Positions 1 through 7,909 of a stretch of DNA of 64,000 nucleotides are shown here, piece by piece; position 1 is the stretch's first letter; each line of letters opens with the position of its first letter. Below the pieces are notes generated by a model. That model was given only the letters and a program-made list of their open reading frames with translations, ran no database searches and was not told the origin of the DNA. This DNA is from Halobacillus aidingensis. Its GTDB lineage: Bacteria; Bacillota; Bacilli; Bacillales; Halobacillaceae. Position numbers and translations under genes: made by a program. The stretch is from assembly GCF_900104185.1 (NCBI RefSeq), contig NZ_FNIZ01000002.1, positions 62,001 to 126,000 on the forward strand, given 5' to 3'.

Positions 1-669
1 TGAATCGAAGCTGCCTCCGACGAAATTAGTGACCACCAGCAACGGGGATATGTTTTGGGCAGCGGCCGCCTGTAAAACCGCTGCGTCATCCAAATCTGTC
101 AGGTTTCCATCTGTCTGGATGGTGCGTGTGAAAGGAGAGAGATAGGTGAAATGGCTGCCGAGAGTGTTTACTTCCCTTGCTCCTTCTGCATTCGTTCTCG
201 TGATGTAAGCGTTGATTTCTTTCACAGGACGAAGAGGGGAAGGGATGGCGAGTGTCATACCGACAGAAATGAGCGATGGGTTCTCAATGCCATTTGCTTC
301 CGCAATCTCAGAAACAGATACGCCAAACTGGTTGGCGATTTTCCAGAGGCTGTCGCCTGCCTGTACCGTATAGTTCGTAAAAGGAAGAAGGAGCATTTGC
401 CCGACAAAAATGAGCGCTGGATTCGCGATGTTGTTTTTCTCAGCAAGGTCCTGTACACGAACACCGTAGCGGTTCGCAATGTTCCATAGATTGTCTCCTG
501 GCTGGACGACATATTCTTTATTCGGCTCGGGGATGACGAGCGCCTGACCGATCACGACCACATCTGGATTGTTCAGTTGGTTCAAAAGTATGATTTGATT
601 GATATCGGCTCCATATCGCTGGGCGATTTTCCATAGGGTGTCACCATTTTCTACAGCGTGTATGATCAT
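1..669 (-). CDS. LysM/GH18 spore-type peptidoglycan hydrolase, partial
   Basis: The 5' part (223 residues) of a cell-wall-binding glycoside hydrolase that continues past position 1. Three LysM modules follow one another at about residues 2-47, 53-97 and 99-143 (GDTLWKIAQRYG, GDNLWNIANRYG, GDSLWKIANQFG), then a GH18-like domain begins near residue 148 (INAYITRTN, FTYLSPF, LLVVTNF). LysM binds glycan strands; GH18 proteins of this layout (YaaH/SleL type) act as N-acetylglucosaminidases on spore cortex. Bacillus SleL usually has two LysM modules, so three is an extended version. The ATG at 669 follows AAAGGAGG at 8-nt spacing, and no longer start is supported. The catalytic DxxDxDxE motif lies outside the window, so activity cannot be judged. 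Confidence 0.9.
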   Translation of the reverse strand, partial: MIIHAVENGDTLWKIAQRYGADINQIILLNQLNNPDVVVIGQALVIPEPNKEYVVQPGDNLWNIANRYGVRVQDLAEKNNIANPALIFVGQMLLLPFTNYTVQAGDSLWKIANQFGVSVSEIAEANGIENPSLISVGMTLAIPSPLRPVKEINAYITRTNAEGAREVNTLGSHFTYLSPFTRTIQTDGNLTDLDDAAVLQAAAAQNISPLLVVTNFVGGSFDS

Positions 670-806
670 TTCGCCCCTCCTTTTTGTGCTTTTTTATGAA
701 GATATGCAAGGGGCGCTTGTCCGTATGTATAAGCACTCACAGGTGGAGAGCTGGTTTCAGTGGTCTTCTGACATTGAATCATATTTCTTAGGAGAGGTTT
801 TCTTTT

Positions 807-1001
807 GCGAAGGATAAGTGGGTAGTTAATCGGATTTATTTCGAAATTGAGTTTTTAAGAATCGGGCAGTATTCTGGAAGACTCAGTTTCGAGAAAATAG
901 ATAGTATTGAAGCTGAATTGGGTGATGATATAGCCCATAAACAAAATATCGAAGGTTATCCTAAAACTAGCAGAGGGAAATTGCCATTACCAACAGGTTA
1001 A
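807..1001 (+). pseudogene. Decayed ORF without a start codon
   Basis: An open frame of about 64 codons whose translation looks protein-like (WVVNRIYFEIEFLRIGQ, SFEKIDSIEAELGDD) and ends LPLPTG-stop. It has no ATG, GTG or TTG at its 5' end and an in-frame TAG just upstream, so it reads as the remains of a gene that has lost its start. I do not recognise the family. It lies in an otherwise empty stretch between two minus-strand genes and is followed at once by a second short ORF. Confidence 0.35.
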
Positions 1002-1026
1002 AAAAAGTTATAGCGTACAAATACTA

Positions 1027-1188
1027 ATGGCATTTGTTACGGTTATTTACATCTCTATCATTGTTTTATTCCTTGGTACACTGAGTGTAGAAATTAGGTT
1101 CACATTGCTGGGTATGGGTATGATATCGATATTGGCAAACATGAAAAAGGCTATATCTATTTACATACATACTGAATCTTCAAGATAA
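1027..1188 (+). CDS. Short membrane ORF, possible gene remnant
   Basis: A 53-codon frame starting MAFVTVIYISIIVLFLG. It has two hydrophobic stretches (about residues 2-20 and 26-38) and a short basic tail (NMKKAISIYIH). The frame stays open upstream of the ATG for several codons (KKSYSVQIL), and there is no clear ribosome binding site, so it may be the 3' end of a decayed gene. Function unknown. The rest of the 670-1257 interval shows nothing else I can support. Confidence 0.3.
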   Translation: MAFVTVIYISIIVLFLGTLSVEIRFTLLGMGMISILANMKKAISIYIHTESSR

Positions 1189-1257
1189 GGCGCGCTAGTT
1201 GTACGGTAGCTACCGCTTATTGAGCTAACGGATCAGGGATGTGGAAGAACGTGTATA

Positions 1258-2160
1258 TTATACCGCTTTCGTTTCCCTTTCCCTTTGAGGGTGAGGAGGC
1301 TTCTTCACGCTAAGTACGATAACCGTAAACAGGATGAGCACCATTCCAATAAGTTGAATGAGGGTCAAGTGGTCTCCGATTAGCAGAAAGCCAAATAATG
1401 AAGCGGTAACAGGCTCAACCATAGCGACCATTGAAGCTGTCGTTGGAGCCGTCCACTGAATGCCGATTACATAGAAGATGAACGAAATCCCAGCACCCAA
1501 TATCCCCAATAAAAGAAACCAGCCTATGTCGTTTGAGGTCATCACTCTAGCGACTTCACCCATGTCCGCGATAAGCAAAAGGATAAGACAGAATGAGAAG
1601 AATGCGGTGGTTAAAGTGGTTTGTGGCTTGCCGATGGAAGAGGCGTTTTTAAATCCGAAGATAAATAATGCATAGGAAAGGCCAGCAGCAAGCCCGAATG
1701 CCACCCCTAGAATACCCACGGATATCGAATCGGTGTTGTAAGCACCTGTAAGCAGAATAATCCCCATAAGCACTCCTAATATGCATCCCCATTTAAACCA
1801 AGTCGAACGTTCAATTCGTAATAAAAAAGAGATGACAAGGACGAAAACCGGTGCTGTGTACATTAAAGTAGAAGCAACAGCCACACTTGAAGCCTGGATG
1901 GTAAGAAAATAAAAAGTGAAATTCCCGGCCACACCTACGCCAGCCAATAAGGACCATATGTATATTGGAGTGGAGGAGCTCCAGTTTTGTTTAATGCTTA
2001 AAAGAAACCATACAAAAAAACATACAAAGCCAACAGCCCCACGATAGAGTGAGATCACAATAGGATCCCACCCCTTATTCATTAAGATATCTGCAATTCC
2101 TCCACTAACTCCCCAGCATATAGCTGCAAGAATAACTAAGCTTACACCTACAGATCTCAT
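1258..2160 (-). CDS. EamA/DMT family transporter
   Basis: 300 residues with about ten hydrophobic segments arranged as two five-helix halves, the layout of EamA (drug/metabolite transporter) permeases. The N-terminal half contains ICWGVSGGIADIL and the second half ends in FLLIGDHLTLIQLIGMVLI, a typical EamA C-terminal signature. Members export amino acids, metabolites or drugs across the cytoplasmic membrane; the substrate here cannot be deduced. The ATG at 2160 follows AAGGAGG at about 9 nt. The soluble tail is short and basic. It is a single-gene unit and its upstream region is shared with no other clear gene. Confidence 0.88.
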   Translation of the reverse strand: MRSVGVSLVILAAICWGVSGGIADILMNKGWDPIVISLYRGAVGFVCFFVWFLLSIKQNWSSSTPIYIWSLLAGVGVAGNFTFYFLTIQASSVAVASTLMYTAPVFVLVISFLLRIERSTWFKWGCILGVLMGIILLTGAYNTDSISVGILGVAFGLAAGLSYALFIFGFKNASSIGKPQTTLTTAFFSFCLILLLIADMGEVARVMTSNDIGWFLLLGILGAGISFIFYVIGIQWTAPTTASMVAMVEPVTASLFGFLLIGDHLTLIQLIGMVLILFTVIVLSVKKPPHPQRERETKAV

Positions 2161-2500
2161 CTTTTGTATGCCTCCTTAAAATAGTGATGATGCAACTTTT
2201 AATCCCTTGGTTAAAATTTAAAAGGGCTTAATAATGACGGAAGTTCAAGAGCCGAAACATTTTCTGTTCGTTGCTAATCAAATATATTTATAAAGAGGCA
2301 TAAAAGAGTTCCTATAGATTTAACGTTCAACATCAATGGGAAATGATAGTTTCATAGAATACGGAGCTTTGCGTGCAGAGGTTCATGATAAAACCATAAA
2401 AGATGAGACTGATAGAAGTATAACGAGAAGACTGCTTCCTTTTAGAAAGATCAATCCATACTAGCATCCTCATACACTTTTGTTTGGTAATCATTAACAA
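2161..2500. other. Intergenic stretch with one doubtful mini-ORF
   Basis: About 340 bases between the divergent EamA and MFS genes. The only protein-like item is a 42-codon plus-strand frame at 2336-2464 (starts MGNDSFIEYGALRAEV, ends RKINPY), with no convincing ribosome binding site. No terminator, repeat or RNA gene is visible. Confidence 0.3.
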
Positions 2501-2644
2501 ATGTTCCCTAATTTTAGCAGGTCATTTACCTGTTATACAAGTGGAAAAATAAAAAATATACAATTTTTCAGGAGATTCATCTTCAGACCAGGAGTACGGA
2601 AGCTTGCTGAACGGAGGTGTACTTTTTTTAGTTATGAAGGTTTT

Positions 2645-3955
2645 GTGACAACTATTCATATCCGCAGGTTATTTCCAATTTTTGTAGAAGGAATTCTTAA
2701 GCGGGGTGTTATTATTAGTCAACCAAGCTTCTCCCAAAAGAAGAATTCGTTTTTGCTACTGTTTGGATTGGGCATATCTACTCTAGGGGACTTTATTTAT
2801 CTCGTTGCCATAAATGTTTTAGTTTTAAAACTAACAGGGTCAGCTGCTGCAGTAGCTGGATTATGGATTATCGGACCGATCGCTTCGATGGTCACGAAAT
2901 TTTGGTCTGGAAGTATGATCGATCGTTTGAACATTCGAAGAATAATGATTGGCACAGACCTCATTCGTGCAGTTTTAGTTGCGATCATTCCTTTCTTCAA
3001 CTTGATTTGGCCGATCTATGTGTGCCTATTTTTCCTCTCCATTTCAAAAGCGTTCTTTGAACCGGCAGCCATTACCTATATTACAAATGTTGTTCCTGAG
3101 AAGGGGCGGAAACAATTCAATTCTTTTAGAAGTTTGATTACTTCAAGTGCCTTTTTGATCGGCCCGGCTGTCTCTGGAGCACTACTGCTCATAACCACTG
3201 TACATATATCCATTTGGCTGAATGCTTTTTCTTTTGTTGTTTCTGGTATTATGATGTATTTATTACCAAACGTGAAGACGGAGGATGAACAAACTGTACA
3301 TAAATTTAGTTTGACCATGTTGAGAAGCGATTGGAAAGAAGTGTTTAGCTTCAGTCAGAGCAACCTCTTTGTTGTAAAAGTGTACTTCTTAGCTCAACTA
3401 TTTATGATTGTTGCCCTTGGCATGGATGCTCAAGAGGTGGTCTTTACTCAACAGGTATTACACCTATCTGAAACAGACTACGGCTTGCTCATAAGTCTTA
3501 CAGGAGTAGGTTCTATTTTAGGAGCGGCCACTGTTTCGCTTGTGGCTGAAAAATTGTCTATAAAAGCTCTAATGACAAGCGGGTATTTGCTGGTATCGGT
3601 TGGCTATTTAGTCTATGCTTTTTCCGTATCATTCTGGACCGTAGCCATTGGATTTATGGTGTTAGGATTTTTCAACTCCTTTTCTGGTACTGGGTTTATG
3701 ACTTTTTATCAAAATAACGTTCCGGTGAAAATGATGGGGAGGATCTCCAGCATATACGGAATCTTTCAAAGTGTCCTTCAAGTCATCTTTATTTTATTGA
3801 TTGGTTTTACAGGTGATATCATTCCAGTTCGGTACAGTATTGTTGCTGCTTCGATGTTATTGCTGGTGCTGAGCTTTTGGCAGATCAAGTTGGTTCTTAT
3901 GCCAAGCAAAGCCGGGTACTTCGAAGAGGAGGAAGAATTCAGAAGTACCTCTTAG
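2645..3955 (+). CDS. MFS transporter (DHA3/macrolide-efflux type)
   Basis: A major facilitator superfamily permease with about 12 hydrophobic segments. The first helix is LLLFGLGISTLGDFIYLVA, followed by the loop SMIDRLNIRRIM, which stands where the MFS loop 2-3 motif is expected. The overall plan matches DHA3-type exporters (MefA/YfmI-like), which expel drugs or metabolites using the proton gradient. The start is uncertain. The open frame reaches back to 2501, but the first ~48 codons are low-hydrophobicity and unlike the family. I use GTG 2645, preceded by GAAGG; an even later start near 2711 (IISQPSFSQKKN) would match family length best but would need an ATT codon. The substrate is unknown. 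Confidence 0.82.
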   Translation: MTTIHIRRLFPIFVEGILKRGVIISQPSFSQKKNSFLLLFGLGISTLGDFIYLVAINVLVLKLTGSAAAVAGLWIIGPIASMVTKFWSGSMIDRLNIRRIMIGTDLIRAVLVAIIPFFNLIWPIYVCLFFLSISKAFFEPAAITYITNVVPEKGRKQFNSFRSLITSSAFLIGPAVSGALLLITTVHISIWLNAFSFVVSGIMMYLLPNVKTEDEQTVHKFSLTMLRSDWKEVFSFSQSNLFVVKVYFLAQLFMIVALGMDAQEVVFTQQVLHLSETDYGLLISLTGVGSILGAATVSLVAEKLSIKALMTSGYLLVSVGYLVYAFSVSFWTVAIGFMVLGFFNSFSGTGFMTFYQNNVPVKMMGRISSIYGIFQSVLQVIFILLIGFTGDIIPVRYSIVAASMLLLVLSFWQIKLVLMPSKAGYFEEEEEFRSTS

Positions 3956-4034
3956 GAAGGTAAGAGAGGAAATCGGGGAAGGTGGGGGCAGTCATTTCAG
4001 CAGTAGGTCTCCCCCGGAATTATAAAGATCAATA

Positions 4035-4451
4035 TTAATCGTAGATCACATCTTCTCCTTGTTCACGTAACTTTTGTAAGAAGGTAAGCATTTGATTTAT
4101 TTCATCATCGGAATGTCGTTCCCATGATTTCAACTCAGCTGTTATTTTCAAAGATGATTTTGATCGATAAGAACGTGTTGGGTTTCCGGGGAATTTTTTA
4201 TCCGTCAGGTTCGGATCATTTTCAAACTCCCCTAATGGTTCTACAATGTAAATTCGCTCTTTAGAGGGAGACTGCGCTAATTCAGCCCCCCATTTAGCCG
4301 CATCCAATGTAGCTGTGAAGTATATATAGTTGGATTTTTTGTCTTGATAATTGGATAAGTGCTGTGGCTTTAATAGGTCTCCTATTTTCAGTTCCGCTTT
4401 AGTACCATGAAAGAAAGGACCACGATCGATGACCTCTTGTTTATCATTCAT
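4035..4451 (-). CDS. arr: NAD+-rifampin ADP-ribosyltransferase Arr
   Basis: 138 residues matching Arr along its whole length: FFHGTKAELKIGDLL at the N-terminus, SNYIYFTATLDAAKWGAELA in the middle, then RIYIVEPLG, FENDPNLTDKKFPGNPTRSYRS. Arr transfers ADP-ribose from NAD+ to the C23 hydroxyl of rifamycins, inactivating them in the cytoplasm. The family's NAD-site His and the conserved Tyr and Asp positions appear present. The ATG at 4451 sits behind AAGAGGTG. It is monocistronic, with no mobile element next to it, which fits an intrinsic chromosomal copy. Confidence 0.95.
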   Translation of the reverse strand: MNDKQEVIDRGPFFHGTKAELKIGDLLKPQHLSNYQDKKSNYIYFTATLDAAKWGAELAQSPSKERIYIVEPLGEFENDPNLTDKKFPGNPTRSYRSKSSLKITAELKSWERHSDDEINQMLTFLQKLREQGEDVIYD

Positions 4452-4818
4452 TCAGAAACACCTCTTATTCAGATTTTGTATATAACAGTATAGGAGATGA
4501 AAGGCAGAAAGAGTAGTCTATAAATCTTTTTTTATTGGCTGTATAATGGAAGTAGAGGGTGTAGTTGGATCGACAGTCATCATATTTTGAGGATTAATTT
4601 AAGACTAGCTTGTGGCTGTATATCCTACCATTAATGCAGAATTTAAACGAACGGAAGCTCGATAGCTCAATTTTTTTGAGATATTGGGCTTTTATTCATT
4701 ACATAATTATCATGCAGAGGAAACGCCATTTTTTCTGGGTGATTGGCTTTGTATGGAACTTAACCCCCACCATAATCGTATCCAATAATAAGAGACATAA
4801 AAGTTGTGGGGGAATGTT
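4452..4818. other. Gap without a supported gene
   Basis: About 365 AT-rich bases between arr and a frameshifted small gene. An open frame at 4610-4822 has no ribosome binding site and an unconvincing composition, so it is not called. It presumably holds the arr promoter, but I see no clear -35/-10 pair. Confidence 0.3.
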
Positions 4819-5016
4819 TTGAATAGGCCTCGATGGAGGGCCATTGGTATTTTTATTTTCGCATTTGGTGTCACAGATGTAATAAATCTAGTGGATTATA
4901 ATCTTGCTTATTTAAGGTGGACACTGCCTTATTAGGTCTTGCCTTAATCATTGGCAGTAACTTTATGAAAATATTCATAGAGAAATTGTTCATCATACCT
5001 ACTAAAGGGGGAATAT
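4819..5016 (+). pseudogene. Frameshifted small membrane protein gene
   Basis: A TTG at 4819, six bases after GGGGG, opens a frame encoding NRPRWRAIGIFIFAFGVTD and continuing to RWTLPY before a stop at 4933-4935. The next frame, which overlaps from 4917, continues a plausible second membrane helix (LLGLALIIGSNFMKIF) and IEKLFIIPTKGG. Joined by a one-base correction near 4930 the two pieces make a two-helix protein of about 65 residues. The second piece then reads into the following gene with no proper stop. I read it as a recent frameshift in a small membrane protein of unknown function. Confidence 0.45.
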
Positions 5017-5271
5017 ATGAAGGTTTCACTACTTACAGGTTTGGTTACTTTTGCTTTGTGTTTCATTGTTTTCTTAGCCATCGACTCTCCCTCTCCATAT
5101 TTGAGAAGTCTTGTTGTAGCTTTTATCATATTTGAAATAAGTTTTTACCATTTATTCGGAAAGGTAATGTTCAATACAGAGCAATGGATGAGTGAACGAT
5201 TCTGCTATTCATTAAATAGAAAGGAGATAGAATATCATGAGAATCTTAAAAGCCGAACAGGCGCATGTTGA
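5017..5271 (+). CDS. Small two-helix membrane protein
   Basis: 84 residues, ATG at 5017 behind AAAGGGGG. Two hydrophobic segments (about residues 4-24 and 29-49) are followed by a polar tail. The tail reads through the ribosome binding site and first 35 bases of the next gene, an overlap longer than usual, so the C-terminus may be frame-degraded. Family not recognised. It lies between the frameshifted membrane gene and a GNAT gene in the same direction and could be co-transcribed with both. Confidence 0.5.
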   Translation: MKVSLLTGLVTFALCFIVFLAIDSPSPYLRSLVVAFIIFEISFYHLFGKVMFNTEQWMSERFCYSLNRKEIEYHENLKSRTGAC

Positions 5272-5740
5272 AGGAATCGTTCGTGTCTGTTCAGAAGGCA
5301 ACCGAACCACATACGCGGATTTATACCCCGCCGATTACATAGAGCAGATCATCCAACAGTTTTACACAAAGGAAAGGATTCTGGGTGAGGTCACACATAC
5401 AGGGAAAGAATGGGGCGGATATATCGTCGCCGTTGACGGTGATGAGGTTGTCGGAGCGTGTGGGGGCGGGATGATTGCAGAAGATGCCTCTGAGCTTTAC
5501 GTCATGTATTTGGATCCAGTCAGAAAAAATGAAGGGATCGGGACTAAACTTCTGGAAGCTTTTACAAAGCAACAAGTAGAGTATGGAGCAAAGAAGCTGT
5601 GGGTTTCTGTTCAGGAAGGAAACCATGAGGGTATTCCTTTTTATGAAGCCAAAGGGTTCGCTTTTTCTCATAAACAAAAAGGCTATGGAAGTGAAGAAGC
5701 AGAAAAATACACGTCGCTAAGATATTGGAAGAATATTTAA
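5237..5740 (+). CDS. GNAT family N-acetyltransferase
   Basis: 167 residues. GNAT proteins transfer an acetyl group from acetyl-CoA to an amine. The acetyl-CoA-binding motif A is visible as VRKNEGIGTKLLEAF (about 94-108), followed by the beta-5/alpha-4 part VSVQEGNHEGIPFYEAKGF. The N-terminus begins MRILKAEQAHVEGIVRVC, the usual first strand and helix. ATG 5237 is 9 nt downstream of AAGGAG. The substrate cannot be told from sequence. It may be co-transcribed with the small membrane genes either side. Confidence 0.88.
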   Translation: MRILKAEQAHVEGIVRVCSEGNRTTYADLYPADYIEQIIQQFYTKERILGEVTHTGKEWGGYIVAVDGDEVVGACGGGMIAEDASELYVMYLDPVRKNEGIGTKLLEAFTKQQVEYGAKKLWVSVQEGNHEGIPFYEAKGFAFSHKQKGYGSEEAEKYTSLRYWKNI

Positions 5741-5761
5741 CTAGGAAAGAGGTGGGAGTTG

Positions 5762-5977
5762 ATGCAAATAGGGAGCAAGAGAATAGAGTGGAAAGATATA
5801 ATCATTGGTCTGGCTTTCATAGTCGTCCTTTATTTTACGCTCCCGCAATTTGGAGTGAACCCTTATTTTGTTTTGCTCACCTTGATGACGATTGTGGAAT
5901 GGGTAACAAAGTTCATCCTTCCCTGGATTGTTTTGTACTGGGCGATTCGATGGGTCAAGCATTTAGAGTCCAAATAA
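5762..5977 (+). CDS. Small membrane protein
   Basis: 71 residues with two hydrophobic segments (about 13-32 and 37-62), the second bordered by VEWVTKFILPWIVLYWAIRW. The start is ATG 5762 rather than the TTG just before it, because GAGGTGG lies 6 nt upstream of the ATG. It begins 21 nt after the GNAT stop codon and ends at a strong terminator, so the two genes probably form a unit. No family recognised. Confidence 0.6.
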   Translation: MQIGSKRIEWKDIIIGLAFIVVLYFTLPQFGVNPYFVLLTLMTIVEWVTKFILPWIVLYWAIRWVKHLESK

Positions 5978-5978
5978 A

Positions 5979-6012
5979 AGAAAAGCGCCAGGCGTGATGC
6001 CGGCGCTTTTCT
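5979..6012. terminator. Bidirectional terminator
   Basis: Perfect 11-bp inverted repeat AGAAAAGCGCC / GGCGCTTTTCT with a 12-nt loop between two convergent genes. The stem's own A and T runs serve both strands. Its right arm reaches the stop codon of the minus-strand hydrolase. Confidence 0.85.
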
Positions 6013-6836
6013 TAGTGATTGGAGTTTATGACTTCTTCCGTTACGTCCGTCAGATCCATCTGACCTTCCGACTGAATGAAGGAAATGGCCAGTTTGTTGA
6101 AGGACTCGGTTTTATCTAAGTTCACGACGTGTCCGCTCTCAGATAAAAGGAGGAAGGATGTGTTCGGCATGTGCCGTGTATCTTTCATCACATCATCTCT
6201 GAACATGTGGTCGCCTTCCCCTGTAATATACAATTTCGGGACGGAGGCGGCGTTCTCATTCACGTGTGTAAACGTGTCCGGAACCGAATAAACGATGTTG
6301 TACCACCCTAAGAAATCTTCCCTTTTCATTTGGGAGGCTTCATGGATAAAGGCGTCTCTTGACTCTTTATGGTTCTTTCTCGGCATTAAAATGCGTGCGC
6401 ACAACGAATACAAATACAAGTGTGGCGTGACATTTTTCAGCATCGTCCCCAATACAAGAAGGAATTTCGCTAAAAGGTTGATTCTTGTGATCGCTCCGCC
6501 TAACACAGCGGTCTGGACGCGGTGAGGGGCGGTGGACAAGACGTGCTGAATGACGACGGAACCTAGAGAAATCCCTACGAAATGTGCCTTTTCCACTCCA
6601 AGGTCATCTAGGACACCAAGAACTTCGTCTGTCACGGTTTTAAAGGAAAACGTCTCTTTGTAACTGGACACGCTTGGTGAATTTTTGTGACCGGGTAGAT
6701 TGACAACGATGATATTGAAAGACTTTCGGAATGCTTTCATTTGTGGGAAAAAGATGTTGACGCTTCCACCGATGCCATGGAGGAAGATGACATACTCCTT
6801 GGACGGGTCGGAGCCTAACACTTTATATTCTAACAA
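6012..6836 (-). CDS. Alpha/beta hydrolase
   Basis: An alpha/beta-fold hydrolase with the oxyanion loop FLHGIGGS, the nucleophile elbow GISLGS (Ser), a likely acid in TGEGDHM and the catalytic His in SGHVVN. It probably cleaves an ester or similar bond; the substrate is unknown. The frame extends to an ATG at 6881, but that codon lacks a ribosome binding site. A TTG at 6836 lies 6 nt after AGGTGAT and begins LLEYKVLG, the usual family start, so I place the start there (274 residues; 289 from the ATG). It is a single-gene unit ending at the terminator shared with the upstream plus-strand genes. Confidence 0.85.
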   Translation of the reverse strand: MLEYKVLGSDPSKEYVIFLHGIGGSVNIFFPQMKAFRKSFNIIVVNLPGHKNSPSVSSYKETFSFKTVTDEVLGVLDDLGVEKAHFVGISLGSVVIQHVLSTAPHRVQTAVLGGAITRINLLAKFLLVLGTMLKNVTPHLYLYSLCARILMPRKNHKESRDAFIHEASQMKREDFLGWYNIVYSVPDTFTHVNENAASVPKLYITGEGDHMFRDDVMKDTRHMPNTSFLLLSESGHVVNLDKTESFNKLAISFIQSEGQMDLTDVTEEVINSNH

Positions 6837-6929
6837 TGGATCACCTGCTTTAATAAAACTCAATACGACACTAACCGTCATTATAAGTCAAAAAGCAGGG
6901 GGTGGCAAAGGATAATCGGTCTGGTTTTG

Positions 6930-7811
6930 TTACGATTCTGTGACCTGGCTTATTGTTTTAGCAATCATACGCCAGGCTTCCTCTGCTTGATCCCGCGGCC
7001 CCTGGTGGGTGAATGCGTGGGAGCAGCCTTCAAATACATGTACGTCTACATCGACACCCGCTTGTTTCAACTTTTCCGCGTAGGCTTTTCCTTCCATTGT
7101 AAAAGCATCATATTCAGGGATGATGAAAAGCGCTCGAGCCAGACCACCAACCTTTTCTGCTTTTACAGGGGATGCGAGCGGGTGCTCCGCTTGATTTTTT
7201 TCTGGGACATAACAATAGTTGAGAAAATGGGCGGCCTCCGGGTACTTCGCCCGCCATTTATCCGGTTCTGGTTTATCGCCGTGCGGTGTGACGAAGTCGA
7301 GCATCGGATAGGACAGGACTTGCAGAAGCGGCTGTCGTTCGGAGCGCTCTTTCAATAGAAGGCAAAGGGCAGCGGCCATATTCCCGCCTGAACTTTGCCC
7401 GCCGACCATCATTTGGCCGTGATCAAGATGGAGCTCTTCTGCATGGGCTTTGAGCCATTGGTAAATCTCGTAACACTGCTCGACAGGTTTTGGAAAAGGA
7501 TACTCGGGCGCTTTTGCATAATCTACATTGACGATGACGCACCCCGTTTCATTCGCAAGAAAACGGCAGTAAGGGTCGTCCATTCTTTTTTCATTCATAA
7601 TGAAGGCACCGCCGTGCATGTTCATATAAACGGGGAATCGCTTCCCATCAGGTGCAGCAGGATAGTACAAGCTGATAGGCGTCGGTTTCACCCCGGTATC
7701 GACAATCAAGTCTACTTTCTTATGTACATATTGAAACGGGACCATCAGGTTTCTTTCCGCCTGATTGGGGAAAAGTCGCAGTAATCGTGCCATCCATAAT
7801 TTAAGCATCAT
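6930..7811 (-). CDS. HSL-type alpha/beta hydrolase (esterase)
   Basis: 293 residues of the hormone-sensitive-lipase group. HGGAF is the oxyanion motif, GGQSSGGN the nucleophile elbow (Ser in place of the usual GDSAGG pattern), with EYDAF and CSHAFTH supplying Asp and His. Such enzymes hydrolyse short acyl esters in the cytoplasm. A longer frame runs to 7940, but ATG 7811 (MMLKLWMARLL) follows AAGAGGG at 5-6 nt, and the extension is unlike the family and would leave no promoter room for the divergent glycosyltransferase. The order suggests independent transcription. Confidence 0.88.
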   Translation of the reverse strand: MMLKLWMARLLRLFPNQAERNLMVPFQYVHKKVDLIVDTGVKPTPISLYYPAAPDGKRFPVYMNMHGGAFIMNEKRMDDPYCRFLANETGCVIVNVDYAKAPEYPFPKPVEQCYEIYQWLKAHAEELHLDHGQMMVGGQSSGGNMAAALCLLLKERSERQPLLQVLSYPMLDFVTPHGDKPEPDKWRAKYPEAAHFLNYCYVPEKNQAEHPLASPVKAEKVGGLARALFIIPEYDAFTMEGKAYAEKLKQAGVDVDVHVFEGCSHAFTHQGPRDQAEEAWRMIAKTISQVTES

Positions 7812-7909
7812 TGAACCCTCTTTTTTTAATAACCATTGTACCCGCTCTTGTCCTTGTATAATCAAGAGTTCATGAGGTGACAATGGAAGTACATCGGGAG
7901 GTGGTCGGA

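Noticed and set aside
4610-4822. 70-codon plus-strand ORF after arr
   Set aside because: No ribosome binding site, no ATG at the start and a composition unlike the neighbours; it covers the 5' end of the frameshifted membrane gene in another frame.
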